From Peribacillus deserti (lineage in GTDB: Bacteria; Bacillota; Bacilli; Bacillales; DSM-1321), in assembly GCF_002863585.1 (NCBI RefSeq), contig NZ_PGUY01000003.1, positions 62,001 to 126,000 of the forward strand: a DNA stretch of 64,000 nucleotides, in the 5' to 3' direction. The position numbers and the translations under genes were made by a program. Under the pieces are notes generated by a model, which saw only the letters and a list, made by a program, of their open reading frames with translations, had not been told where the DNA came from and made no database searches. Below are positions 48,631-57,819 of this stretch, piece after piece (the stretch's first letter is position 1; each line of letters opens with the position of its first letter).

Positions 48631-48723
48631 GGGGCTGTTTGGGTGATGGTAACCTTCTCGGTCTTCAAAACCGTTTGTGACCTGCGTGCTAGGTCAGGTG
48701 GGTTTAATTCCCACCCAGTCCAG
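48631..48723 (+). tRNA. selC: selenocysteine-type tRNA, anticodon UCA
   Basis: Cloverleaf parts visible: anticodon stem CGGT/ACCG (48659-48662, 48670-48673) with loop CTTCAAA and anticodon TCA at 48665-48667; a long variable arm TGACCT/AGGTCA (48678-48683, 48691-48696); T arm GGTGGG/CCCACC (48697-48702, 48710-48715) with loop TTTAATT; acceptor GGGCTG/CAGTCC (48632-48637, 48716-48721). The D stem GGGT/ACCT is 4 bp with GATGGTA loop. UCA plus a long variable arm indicates tRNA-Sec reading UGA. Oddities: only six acceptor pairs, a U-C clash at the junction, and no encoded CCA. No Sec machinery is in the window. Confidence 0.7.
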
Positions 48724-48803
48724 CTAATACAAACCGGAAGCACTATTCCAATAAACTCGAATATGTTATCTTTTTAGCTGGGCTTTTTTCATTTCATTAA
48801 TAA

Positions 48804-48839
48804 AAATGGGCCATCCAGACTATCTGGATGGCCCATTTG
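48804..48839. terminator. bidirectional terminator
   Basis: ATGGGCCATCCAG (48807-48819 side) pairs with CTGGATGGCCCAT (48824-48836), with As before and Ts after. Separates the tRNA from the convergent membrane-protein gene. Confidence 0.85.
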
Positions 48840-48862
48840 CATGCTAGGTTTATTTTTCCAAA

Positions 48863-49687
48863 CTAAGCTGACTGCCGCTGGTTCCTTCTTACCCTGTTTT
48901 CCTTTTTAGTGGATTTGTCCTTATTTTGGGTTTTGGAAACTCTGAAGAACATCACCAGTCCCGCACTGCCAATCAGCACCCACTCAAGTGCAAATTGATT
49001 GCTGCTGACATAGATTCCTGCTGCGGCGATGACCAGCATCAGAATGCTTTTCAGGTAATAATTGGACCTGGAATTGACCAACATCAGTACGGAGAGGATT
49101 ACGAGCACCGTAGGGACCAGGTTGCTCCTCACTAATAAAGTATGGTTGGTATAAATGCCATAAAAATAATACAGAAACGATGCTAACACTGCGAACAGGG
49201 AAAGAAAATACTTAATCCGGGACTGTTTGGCAAACAAAATCCAAACTGCTGCAAAGTTGATACCAGCAGATATTCCCAACTTAATCACCAACTGATTGAA
49301 TGTAAAGGTGCCGACAGGGTCCTCCATCAGACCCATAACGTATCTAACGTTGATGAGTACCGCTAAGACGGCTGCGATTTTTATTGCAAGATTGACGTTC
49401 ACTCTGGGCTGTTTTACATTTACTTTCTTAAAGGAAGGTCTAAATTTAAAAATGCGCTTGGAGCTTGTCCTGCTTGGCGGAGTTGACCCCACCTTGGCTT
49501 CTGAACCACCGGGTTTGTTTCTTCTCTCCATCCTTGACCGGGTAACCTTGCCTTCACTCGTTTCCCTTATATCACGTCCCCATGGATCCGTTTCCCTTTT
49601 TGCCTGCGGTTCCTCAGTCCGTGTTTGTTCTCTATATTGATCACCATCGACTTTTTCGGGATACTCGGATTCTGAATAAAAGTCCAA
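48863..49687 (-). CDS. membrane protein of unknown function with charged N-terminal region
   Basis: 274 aa. Residues 1-95 are hydrophilic and rich in Arg, Lys, Glu and Ser; about six hydrophobic segments follow (roughly 100-120, 133-150, 158-177, 187-205, 210-226, 232-248); the C-terminus is strongly basic (KENRVRRNQRQ). No family is recognised. The TTG at 49687 is preferred since GAGGTGAT is 6 nt upstream on the minus strand; GTG 49696 falls within that site. It faces the UCA tRNA and stands alone. Confidence 0.7.
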   Translation of the reverse strand: MDFYSESEYPEKVDGDQYREQTRTEEPQAKRETDPWGRDIRETSEGKVTRSRMERRNKPGGSEAKVGSTPPSRTSSKRIFKFRPSFKKVNVKQPRVNVNLAIKIAAVLAVLINVRYVMGLMEDPVGTFTFNQLVIKLGISAGINFAAVWILFAKQSRIKYFLSLFAVLASFLYYFYGIYTNHTLLVRSNLVPTVLVILSVLMLVNSRSNYYLKSILMLVIAAAGIYVSSNQFALEWVLIGSAGLVMFFRVSKTQNKDKSTKKENRVRRNQRQSA

Positions 49688-49887
49688 TGCTATCACCTCT
49701 AACGTTTTTTGTTGAATACTACCATGAGATTATACAACTTCATGTGTAGAGTGGCTACCCACATAAGTCCTTATTCAACTCCAAAATGTCTGTGCGGGGT
49801 ATATTGAGTGACTATATAAATCCCTTCGCTGTATACCAACCAAGAGTTAAATATGTTCACGCTAGTAAACTAAACATTTGCCATTAC
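49688..49887. other. intergenic between divergent genes
   Basis: AT-rich. Upstream region of the minus-strand membrane-protein gene; nothing else recognised before the hairpin at 49888. Confidence 0.4.
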
Positions 49888-49936
49888 GACCTTGATTTCG
49901 TTAAAATATACTTTTGACGAATTCAGGGTCTTTTTC
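49888..49936 (+). terminator. terminator hairpin repeat, left of dus
   Basis: GACCTTGATTTCGTTAAAA (from 49888) pairs with TTTTGACGAATTCAGGGTC (to 49930) with several G-T pairs, then TTTTT. No gene ends upstream of it. Nearly the same hairpin occurs at 51406. Confidence 0.7.
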
Positions 49937-50244
49937 CTTTACACCTTGTTAAGCCAGGGGTCTTCCAATTTTCTTCTCAGTCTTTTTAACAAAACTTTAT
50001 TTTAACACAAATAGTGGAATACTGGTTAAAGGGGTGTAGTTTAACAGGAGATGTGCTGGTTATGCAGAGAGTGGGAATTAGATTAAACATTTAAACAAAC
50101 GCCTTATGAAGATTAAACTTTTTGGCAGTTTGATAAATAGTGCTAAAGCATGGTATAAGTGTAAAAGAAGCAGAGATATACTGCTTTTTAATTTTGGGAT
50201 AAGGGGTTGTCTTGATCCCATAATGAGAGGATTTGAATACAATT

Positions 50245-51213
50245 ATGAAAGACAATTTTTGGCGTGATTTACCACGGCCATTTTTTATACTGGCACCAAT
50301 GGAAGATGTGACGGATGTTGTTTTCCGTCATGTAGTGAGTGAAGCAGCAAGACCTGATGTGTTTTTTACAGAGTTTACAAACTCTGAGAGTTACTGCCAC
50401 CCTGACGGGAAAGAAAGTGTGCGAGGGCGTTTGACTTTTACAGAGGATGAACAGCCTATGGTAGCCCATATTTGGGGAGATAAGCCTGAAAACTTTCGGC
50501 AAATGAGTATTGGTATGGCGGAACTTGGGTTTCGGGGTATAGATATCAATATGGGATGCCCTGTACCTAATGTGGCACAGCATGGGAAGGGAAGCGGCCT
50601 TATCCGCCGTCCAGAAGTTGCAGCAGAATTAATACAAGCAGCAAAAGCAGGCGGACTGCCTGTAAGTGTAAAGACAAGGCTTGGTTACAGTGAAATAGAC
50701 GAATGGCGAGACTGGCTGACACACATATTGAAACAAGACATTGTGAATCTTTCCATTCATTTGCGCACAAGAGACGAGATGAGCAAAGTAGATGCTCATT
50801 GGGACCTGATCCCGGAGATCAAGAAGCTCCGTGACCAGGTGGCACCCCATACTCTCTTGACTATTAATGGGGATATACTTGACCGGCAAACCGGCTTAAA
50901 GCTCGCTGAACAATACGGTGTTGATGGAGTTATGATTGGGCGGGGTATTTTCAATAATCCATTTGCCTTTGAAAAGGAGCCAAAAGACCATAGCAGTAAG
51001 GAGTTGCTCGATCTCTTAAGGCTGCATCTTGATCTACATGATCAATATACACTGCGTTCGTTCAAGGCTCTTCATCGCTTCTTTAAGATATATATCAAAG
51101 GATTCCGAGGGGCAAGTGATTTAAGAAATCAATTAATGAACACAGAGTCAACAGACGAAGTGCGTGCCTTGCTTGATAAATTTGAGTCAGAGAATCTTGA
51201 TGTAATGGGGTGA
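50245..51213 (+). CDS. dus: tRNA-dihydrouridine synthase
   Basis: 322 aa flavoenzyme that reduces uridines in the tRNA D-loop. APMEDVTD (FMN loop), the catalytic Cys in [26 protein letters not shown] and [12 protein letters not shown] (phosphate site) are all present. It is longer in the middle than DusB relatives and probably an extra Dus paralogue; the target uridine cannot be told. ATG 50245 gives [12 protein letters not shown] 50233 is next to the GAGAGG site and is less likely. It lies alone between two copies of one terminator hairpin. Confidence 0.85.
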   Translation: MKDNFWRDLPRPFFILAPMEDVTDVVFRHVVSEAARPDVFFTEFTNSESYCHPDGKESVRGRLTFTEDEQPMVAHIWGDKPENFRQMSIGMAELGFRGIDINMGCPVPNVAQHGKGSGLIRRPEVAAELIQAAKAGGLPVSVKTRLGYSEIDEWRDWLTHILKQDIVNLSIHLRTRDEMSKVDAHWDLIPEIKKLRDQVAPHTLLTINGDILDRQTGLKLAEQYGVDGVMIGRGIFNNPFAFEKEPKDHSSKELLDLLRLHLDLHDQYTLRSFKALHRFFKIYIKGFRGASDLRNQLMNTESTDEVRALLDKFESENLDVMG

Positions 51214-51304
51214 ACAGTAGAGGTGTTCCCAATTCAAGATAAAAGCGAAGAAAGACTGTAAACGGGTGTGCCCACAATAAAGTTCGAGTTTATACTTAGC
51301 AGAT

Positions 51305-51356
51305 AATTGGTTGGTGTGAAGGCGGTTTTGAACCGGACTCATTCCGACCAATTTTT
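51305..51356 (+). terminator. probable terminator after dus
   Basis: AATTGGT (51305-51311) pairs with ACCAATT (51347-51353); an inner CGGTT-TTG-AACCG hairpin stands at 51323-51335; TTT follows. Confidence 0.55.
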
Positions 51357-51405
51357 GCTTTATATGTTTGTTAAAATACTCTTGGTAGTTAAACTTTGCC
51401 CGTCC

Positions 51406-51451
51406 GACCCTATTTCGTTAAAAAATCCTTTTGCGAATTCGGGGTCTTTTT
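51406..51451 (+). terminator. terminator hairpin repeat, right of dus
   Basis: GACCCTATTTCG (from 51406) pairs with CGAATTCGGGGTC (to 51446), followed by TTTTT. Shares GACC.T.ATTTCGTTAAAA and CGAATTC.GGGTCTTTTTCC with the hairpin at 49888. Confidence 0.7.
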
Positions 51452-51589
51452 CCTTTTGGTCAACTAAATTTATGAAACCCTATTAGAAGAATTAGTATGC
51501 ATGGTTAAGCTTTTTTAGATGAGGCAACTATTAATTATCCAGTGGATTTCGCACATCAATTTATTCCTTTGGATAGAATTTGATTTGTT

Positions 51590-51850
51590 AACAGTATAGG
51601 TCTTGATTCTGGTAAACAGACACCGGTTCGTCACAAAACCACTTTCCTGAAAGAAGTAGAAGATCAACGATCCATTCGCTGATGGGAAGATCCTGAAGAC
51701 GGCGGATATGACGGATGTGAAGTCTGGAGGAGATTGATTGGCAGTGGGGGCAGGAAGCGGAAGTACTTTGTACCGTGAATAGCATGGAGTCATCGAATGT
51801 TGAAACGTGAACAATATCCAGAACAGGATTTGGTGGTACCCATGAAATTA
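51590..51850 (-). pseudogene. ISL3-family transposase N-terminal relic
   Basis: Minus-strand frame containing SCPHCQSISSRLHIRHIRRL, then QDLPISEWIVDLLLLSGKWF and CDEP. This is the zinc-ribbon start of ISL3-type transposases (CPxC...R..R.LQDLP....V.L....R.FFC). The frame stops at about 51590, and the catalytic DDE part is missing. Upstream codons up to about 51850 remain in frame without a clear start. No inverted repeats were found. The rest of 51452-52274 contains nothing else recognised, apart from the ridA promoter region. Confidence 0.7.
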
Positions 51851-52274
51851 TGATTACTCACTCCCTTTTTGATATGATACTCATCAAATATCCAAGCAAC
51901 GAATTCATCAAACCACCGTAAGAACCATTTTTTGCTTGCCAAATACAAATGAGACTAGGTTTTAAGCGGCAAAACCTAACCTAAGTGGGGTCAGTACGAA
52001 CTTTACATATTCATCATCATTGCGCCTTCTGTTATACAGAGGGTGTTTTTATTTGAACGCATTTAAAGATAATTCCCTAACAGACAAAAGGAAATTGAAA
52101 ATAACTTGTTTACTCTAGTTGGATGGTCACATATAATCTGCTGGTCAAATTTGAAATTTTAAAAGTGAACTTCATGACAATTAACCAAAAAATTTTGAAG
52201 ATTACAAAAAATTGTTGTAATGTGAGGAAACTATGACATAATTGTGAGTATCAAAATTTTTCAGGAGGAAAAAC

Positions 52275-52736
52275 ATGAACGTTAGTGAAAAATTGAAAGA
52301 GTTGGGTATTACTTGGCCCGAACAGGCACCCAAGCCAATGGCCAATTATGTAACGGTCAGAAGAAGTGGAAACTTGCTGTTTCTTTCTGGGGCAGGTCCC
52401 TTTGTTGATGGCAGGCCAGCTTATGTTGGAAGAGTAGGGAAGGAAGTAAGTGTTGAAGAAGCATATGAAGCAGCAAAACTGTCCGTTATCAACCTGTTAA
52501 GCATGATTCAAAGCGAACTAGGAAGCCTGGATAATATCCGGATCATCAAACTTCTTGGTTTTGTCAGCAGTGATCCAGATTTTTTCGACCAACCAAAAGT
52601 GATTAATGGGGCATCTGATTTTCTGGTCGATTTACTTGGAGAAAACGGAAAGCATGCCCGGTCAGCAATCGGGACAACAGTATTGCCTTTCAACATTCCA
52701 GTGGAAATTGAAATGATAGCTGAAATCATCAATTAG
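52275..52736 (+). CDS. RidA-family protein
   Basis: 153 aa RidA/YjgF/UK114 protein, expected to form trimers and hydrolyse reactive enamine/imine intermediates from amino-acid breakdown. The conserved Arg is in HARSAIGTTVLPFNIPVEIE, and NLLFLSGAGPFVDG is the N-terminal block. This subfamily (about 153 aa, with the GITWPEQAPKPMANY start) is often found in catabolic operons. First gene of the amidohydrolase island. ATG start after CAGGAGG. Confidence 0.88.
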   Translation: MNVSEKLKELGITWPEQAPKPMANYVTVRRSGNLLFLSGAGPFVDGRPAYVGRVGKEVSVEEAYEAAKLSVINLLSMIQSELGSLDNIRIIKLLGFVSSDPDFFDQPKVINGASDFLVDLLGENGKHARSAIGTTVLPFNIPVEIEMIAEIIN

Positions 52737-52850
52737 GACCAAAAATTCATTAAAAAGCGGGATACCTGCGGAAAGCATACCGGCCCCTTTCAAGAATGAT
52801 GCGATAAAAATATTGGGGTTCAGCCATTGACCTAGGAGGGGGGGAATGCT

Positions 52851-53492
52851 ATGCAAATAAACGTTGAAAAGGAAAGTAATCCTATTTTTAAAAACTATCT
52901 TCCTATTGCCGAAGCAATCTCGAAAACATTTGGGAGCAGCTGTGAGGTTGTGGTTCACGATCTGACTGATATGTCTTCTTCGATTGTTGCCATTTATAAC
53001 GGACATGTTACAGGCAGAGAAGTAGGTTCCCCAATGACGGATCTCGGTCTCAAAATATTAAGAAATTGCGGGGACGAAGACCTCCATTTAAATTATAGAA
53101 ACGAGAGTGTTAAGGGAAAAAAGATTAAATCTTCCTCCATTCTTATTCGTGATGATTCAGGTAGCGTTGTAGGGTCTTTATGTATAAACATTGACATCAC
53201 GTCATTAACTATGGCAGCCTCCAGTTTACATGAAATGGTCAACATTAATGAAGAAAATAAAGAGGAATCTTTCCCGCAGTCGGTTACAGAGTTAGAAAAG
53301 CGTCTGATTGACCGGGCTGTAGAAAAGATTGGAAAACCGATAGACCTTATGGCAAAGAATGAAAGGTTGGAGTTTATTCGCTTACTCGACGATATGGGTC
53401 TATTCCTCATAAAGGGCACGGTACATAATATTGCAAAATTGCTGGATGTATCAAAATTCACGGTATACAGCTACATTGAGAAGAAACTTTAA
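52851..53492 (+). CDS. YheO/DauR-like PAS and HTH transcriptional regulator
   Basis: 213 aa. The N-terminal YheO-type PAS domain (about residues 10-120) includes FGSSCEVVVHDLTDMSSSIV and GSLCINIDI; the C-terminal HTH_22-like region (about 150-213) ends in RLLDDMGLFLIKGTVHNIAK and LLDVSKFTVYSYIE. Relatives such as DauR control amino-acid catabolism. Its position after ridA and before the amidase suggests it controls this island. ATG start with a G-rich site (CTAGGAGGG) upstream. Confidence 0.85.
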   Translation: MQINVEKESNPIFKNYLPIAEAISKTFGSSCEVVVHDLTDMSSSIVAIYNGHVTGREVGSPMTDLGLKILRNCGDEDLHLNYRNESVKGKKIKSSSILIRDDSGSVVGSLCINIDITSLTMAASSLHEMVNINEENKEESFPQSVTELEKRLIDRAVEKIGKPIDLMAKNERLEFIRLLDDMGLFLIKGTVHNIAKLLDVSKFTVYSYIEKKL

Positions 53493-53551
53493 TAGAGCGG
53501 CGAAGTCAATTCAGATTTGTTTTCAATACAGTTTTTAAGGAGGGATTTACT

Positions 53552-55048
53552 TTGTTGTCTGATGAACTTGCCTATATGCCTGCCAAGGACCTGGCAGCCA
53601 AAATACGGAACCGGGAACTGTCTGCACTGGAAGTAACCGAAGCTTTTATAAGTAGAATCGAAGAGCGGGATAAAAGTCTGAATTCCTTTGTTTACTTTGG
53701 ATATGAGGATGCCTTGAATAATGCGAGGCAAGCGGATCGAGCCTTACAAGCCGGGGATGAAGCCGGTATTTTCCACGGTGTTCCGTCAGCACTGAAAGAT
53801 TTGTTTGGAGCCAAGCCTGGCTGGATTTCGACTTTTGGCGGACTCAAAGTACTTAAGGATAATGTAGTCAACCATTATTGTGCATTTGGAGAGCGTTATG
53901 AAAAAGCGGGGGGAGTGCTATTAGGTAAGACAAATAGTCCGCTCCTGGGTGCTAGCGGGATGACAGACAATGAATTGTTTGGTCCGACAAGAAATCCATT
54001 TGATCTAACGAGAAATCCAGGAGGTTCATCAGGAGGAGCAGCAGCGGCGGTTGCCGATGGCCTTCTTCCAATCGCCCAGGGATCCGATAGCGGAGGGTCG
54101 ACTCGAATTCCAGCAGCATGGTGCGGCTTATTTGGCTTTAAGCCATCGGGGGGGAGGGTTCCTTTTTTAGGACGGCCAGATGGGTTTAGAACATTTATCT
54201 TCTCAACAGAAGGGGTACTGACCAGGAATGTTGAGGATGCTGCGTTGGGATTATCAGTTTTGACAGGCTACGATGATCGCGATCCCTACTCTGTTAGTGA
54301 TAAGGTGGATTTCATGTCCGCCCTGCATGGTTCGATGAAAGGAAAGAAGATAGCCTATAGCCGGGATTTTGGAGCATACCCTGTAGACCAGCGTGTGGCG
54401 AACTCCGTTGAAAATGCAGTGAAGCTCTTTCAAAATGCCGGAGCCATCGTGGAAGAAGTAGATATAGAAATTCCTTACCACCAGAGAGAGTTGTCCGATT
54501 TGTTTTTCCGTACAGTCATGAGAGGGTATATCCCGTTTTTTGAATCACTGAAGAATAGGGGATATGACCTTTTAAAGGATTACCGTGAGGACTTGACACC
54601 TGCCATTATTGAATGGATGGAAAAGAGTTATCAATCTGACCTGCGTGATATGTACAGAGACCAAATCATGCGAACAGAAATGTTTGACGCGATTCAAAAA
54701 GTATTTAGGCAGTATGACTTGCTGGTAACACCTACCGCTGCGACCCTTCCGCAATTAAATGGCCCTAGGGGGAAATCACAAGGTCCGGTTGAGATAAACG
54801 GAGTGGAAGTTGATCCTTCTTTGGGATGGGCTATGACATATTTTACGAATTTCACAGGTCATCCATCTGCTTCTATTCCGGCAGGTCTTGAAGAAAATCT
54901 CCCAGTTGGCTTGCAAATCATCGGTAAACGATATGGAGATGCAGATGTTTTAACGGCAAGTGCAGTTTTTGAGCAATTGAAACCTTGGCAGTATATTTAT
55001 GATATTTGTAAACAGCGTCCTCTAGAAATCACACAATATAGCAAATAG
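53552..55048 (+). CDS. amidase signature-family hydrolase
   Basis: 498 aa enzyme hydrolysing an amide to acid plus ammonia or amine. The Ser-cisSer-Lys triad is visible: Lys in PSALKDLFG, cis-Ser in GGSSGGAAAA (PGGSSGG motif) and the nucleophilic Ser in SDSGGSTRIPA. Closest general type is 6-aminohexanoate/aryl-acylamidase-like rather than GatA, since no gatB/C follows. TTG start with AAGGAGGG 7 nt upstream. The natural amide cannot be told from sequence. Confidence 0.9.
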   Translation: MLSDELAYMPAKDLAAKIRNRELSALEVTEAFISRIEERDKSLNSFVYFGYEDALNNARQADRALQAGDEAGIFHGVPSALKDLFGAKPGWISTFGGLKVLKDNVVNHYCAFGERYEKAGGVLLGKTNSPLLGASGMTDNELFGPTRNPFDLTRNPGGSSGGAAAAVADGLLPIAQGSDSGGSTRIPAAWCGLFGFKPSGGRVPFLGRPDGFRTFIFSTEGVLTRNVEDAALGLSVLTGYDDRDPYSVSDKVDFMSALHGSMKGKKIAYSRDFGAYPVDQRVANSVENAVKLFQNAGAIVEEVDIEIPYHQRELSDLFFRTVMRGYIPFFESLKNRGYDLLKDYREDLTPAIIEWMEKSYQSDLRDMYRDQIMRTEMFDAIQKVFRQYDLLVTPTAATLPQLNGPRGKSQGPVEINGVEVDPSLGWAMTYFTNFTGHPSASIPAGLEENLPVGLQIIGKRYGDADVLTASAVFEQLKPWQYIYDICKQRPLEITQYSK

Positions 55049-55222
55049 TAAGCTATTGTTCCAAAAACATCTGTCAAGCAGCTGGGAGAACAATTAAATC
55101 TACCGGTAGACAGTTAAAGCTACTGTTTCAACAAATAAGTATAGAACCAAATAATTTACAAATTAAATAGACAGAATATTCATACTTTCGACCTTATATT
55201 CATTAGAAGTGGAGGAATTGTT

Positions 55223-56413
55223 ATGTCACAAATGCTTGCGTTGATATGTGTTATCGCAATTTTATTAATAGGGGATTTTGTTGCTGTTCGGACAAAAGCC
55301 TGGATTCCTTCTATGTTCGTCTCTGGAATCTTGTTTCTGATTGGGTACTGGACATTCTTCCCCAAGGAAATCATTGCAACGGCGGGTATTCCTACAGTGG
55401 TTGCTGTAATGATGATGTATTTATTGATTACCAATATGGGAACCTTACTATCACTTCAAGAGTTAAAGAATCAGTGGAAGACCATTGTTATAGCACTATC
55501 TGGTATCTTAGGGATTGTAGCAGCATTAATGAGTATTGGAACATTGATTTTTGGCTTTAAAACTATGGTGGTAGCTATACCTCCATTAGTCGGTGGTGTT
55601 GTATCGGCACTGATTATGTCAGAAGGTGCGAAAGAAGCCGGCCTCGCATCGCTTTCTGTATTTGCAATCGTCATTTATGTCATGCAGGGTTTTGCAGGAT
55701 ATCCGTTAACGGCGTTGGTATTGAAGAAGGAAGGCAGGAGACTTCTTAAGGAATACAGGGAGGGAGGGCTCCGGACCGCTGAAGCAGAAATTGCTTCGAC
55801 AGTTGAAACGGAAACCTTAGGACCTAAATTATTTAAACATTTACCGGAGAAATATAATACAGATTTCTTTAAGTTTTTCAGGCTGGCATTAGTTGGGTTT
55901 GCCGCCTATCAAGTATCCACGTGGTTAGCCCCGGTTGTATCAATCAGCCCATTTGTTCTTTGCTTACTGTTTGGGGTTATCGCAACAAGCGCTGGGTTCC
56001 TTGAAAAACAGGTTTTACAGAAAGCCAACGGTTTTGGGATGGCAATCCTGGTCCTTATGCTCTTCATTTTTGACGGCTTGAAGCAGGCGACCCCTGCAAT
56101 GCTGCTTGATATCCTGTTCCCATTGATCGGTACAATTGTTTTAGGCGTTATCGGAATGTATATCTTCTCGTTAATTGCAGGGAAAATTTTAAAGGTCAGC
56201 AAAGAAATGGCGTTTGCCGTTTCATTAACAGCGCTTTACGGATTCCCCGCAGACTACATCATAACCAATGAAGTAATCAAGTCGTTAACAGAGGATGAAA
56301 AAGAAAGAGAGGCACTGTTGAGCCGGATGCTGCCCCCTATGCTTGTAGGCGGATTCATTACGGTCACAATTGTTTCAGTCATTCTAGCAGGTATTTTTGT
56401 ACAATTCTTGTAA
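55223..56413 (+). CDS. uncharacterised polytopic membrane protein, probable transporter
   Basis: 396 aa with about ten hydrophobic segments in two halves, split by a cytoplasmic loop (about residues 170-215: KEGRRLLKEYREGG... to KYNTD). Short polar re-entrant-like stretches include LVGGVVSALIMSEGAKEAG and TALYGFPADYIITNEV. It lies between an amidase and hydrolases in the same direction, so it likely imports their substrate. No named family is recognised; the two-half layout recalls secondary carboxylate or amino-acid carriers. ATG start with GTGGAGG upstream. Confidence 0.8.
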   Translation: MSQMLALICVIAILLIGDFVAVRTKAWIPSMFVSGILFLIGYWTFFPKEIIATAGIPTVVAVMMMYLLITNMGTLLSLQELKNQWKTIVIALSGILGIVAALMSIGTLIFGFKTMVVAIPPLVGGVVSALIMSEGAKEAGLASLSVFAIVIYVMQGFAGYPLTALVLKKEGRRLLKEYREGGLRTAEAEIASTVETETLGPKLFKHLPEKYNTDFFKFFRLALVGFAAYQVSTWLAPVVSISPFVLCLLFGVIATSAGFLEKQVLQKANGFGMAILVLMLFIFDGLKQATPAMLLDILFPLIGTIVLGVIGMYIFSLIAGKILKVSKEMAFAVSLTALYGFPADYIITNEVIKSLTEDEKEREALLSRMLPPMLVGGFITVTIVSVILAGIFVQFL

Positions 56414-56431
56414 GCGGAAAGGGCGTTTTTT

Positions 56432-57664
56432 GTGCAAGAGCTAAAAGAACGAATTGAAAGACATATAAACCAATTAAGTGAATTTACTGCTACACCTGAA
56501 AACGGGACTACAAGGCTCACATATAGTGTTGAAGATCTACAGGCACGTAATTATATCAAGGATACTATGAAGGAATATGGCTTGCAGGTTAGGGAAGATG
56601 GTTATGGGAATATTTTCGGAAAGCTAGATGGAACGCTCATAAATGCGCCCAGCGTCATCATCGGTTCTCATTTTGACTCAGTACCAAATGGAGGAGCATA
56701 TGATGGTCCTGCCGGAGTAATAGCTGGTCTAGAAGTGGCCGGACTGTTTGTCAAAAATAACGTAGCTCCAAGATATCCACTGGAAGTCGTTGCATTAGTA
56801 GAAGAAGAAGGTTCAAGATTTGGTGGCGGCCTGATGGGATCCAGAGGAATGATGGGGCTTCTGAGTGATGAGGGTTTTCGAAGCCTAAGGGATCGAGACG
56901 GGATATCCACTGAAGAAGCTATGGTGAAAATAGGACTTGATCCTTCCCTTCCAAGAAGACGGGATCCAAAAACCATGAAGGCATTCCTGGAATTGCATAT
57001 TGAACAGGGTCCCATCTTAGAGGAAAAGAATATTCCCATTGGTGTCGTGGAAGCTATCGTGGGATTAACTCAGCTGGAAATAACAATACAAGGCCAGGCA
57101 GGACATGCCGGAACCACCCCGATGGACCGCCGAGCCGATGCGCTTGTAGCAGCAGCAACGATTATTACACAATTGCCTGCATTCGCAGTAGAAGAAGGGC
57201 AGGGGACCGTAATTACCACTGGCCGGTTGAATGTATTTCCTAACGGAGCAAATGTCATTCCTAATAAAGTAGTATTCACTGTAGACATCCGGTCAGGAAA
57301 AGAACAAAACGTGCTGAATGTAATAGAAAAAACGAAGGCACTGATTCATTCAGTTTGTAATGACAACATTCAAACTTCAGTCGATCAGCTTTTATATATT
57401 CAGCCAAAACAGTTTAATGAGAGAATTACTTCATTATTAAAGAAACAAAGTGAAGAGCTGAACATCCAGTATTGCTCAATTAACAGCGGAGCCGGGCACG
57501 ATGCAATGGTCTTTTCTGACTATACTGATGTGGGAATGCTATTTATTCCTAGTAGAGATGGACTCAGCCATTGTCCAGAAGAATGGTCTGATTCGGTCCA
57601 TTTGGAGAATGCAATTCATATTCTTTTTGAAGCAGCCAAAAGATTAACGGAGTCAGAAGGATAG
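56432..57664 (+). CDS. M20 hydantoinase/carbamoylase-family amidase
   Basis: 410 aa zinc amidohydrolase related to N-carbamoyl-L-amino acid hydrolase and allantoate/ureidoglycine amidohydrolases. Motifs: GSHFDSVPNGGAYDGPAGV, EEEGSRFGGGLMGSRGM, LHIEQGPILE, GQAGHAGTTPMDRR and SGAGHDAM, which together are diagnostic. GTG start 18 bp after the permease stop. It would release ammonia and CO2 or an acid from a carbamoyl or ureido compound; which one is unknown. Confidence 0.9.
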   Translation: MQELKERIERHINQLSEFTATPENGTTRLTYSVEDLQARNYIKDTMKEYGLQVREDGYGNIFGKLDGTLINAPSVIIGSHFDSVPNGGAYDGPAGVIAGLEVAGLFVKNNVAPRYPLEVVALVEEEGSRFGGGLMGSRGMMGLLSDEGFRSLRDRDGISTEEAMVKIGLDPSLPRRRDPKTMKAFLELHIEQGPILEEKNIPIGVVEAIVGLTQLEITIQGQAGHAGTTPMDRRADALVAAATIITQLPAFAVEEGQGTVITTGRLNVFPNGANVIPNKVVFTVDIRSGKEQNVLNVIEKTKALIHSVCNDNIQTSVDQLLYIQPKQFNERITSLLKKQSEELNIQYCSINSGAGHDAMVFSDYTDVGMLFIPSRDGLSHCPEEWSDSVHLENAIHILFEAAKRLTESEG

Positions 57665-57819
57665 ACGAAATTGAACGTGTACACCTGGTAAAGGAAATCT
57701 AAAAACGACTAGCTGGTTTTAACTAGAAGAACACTGTAGTTGTACGCGGTCACTGAAAAAATCCAATCGTTAAATTAGGCAGTATAAAATATTAATCTAT
57801 AAAATTAGGAGGATCTAGG

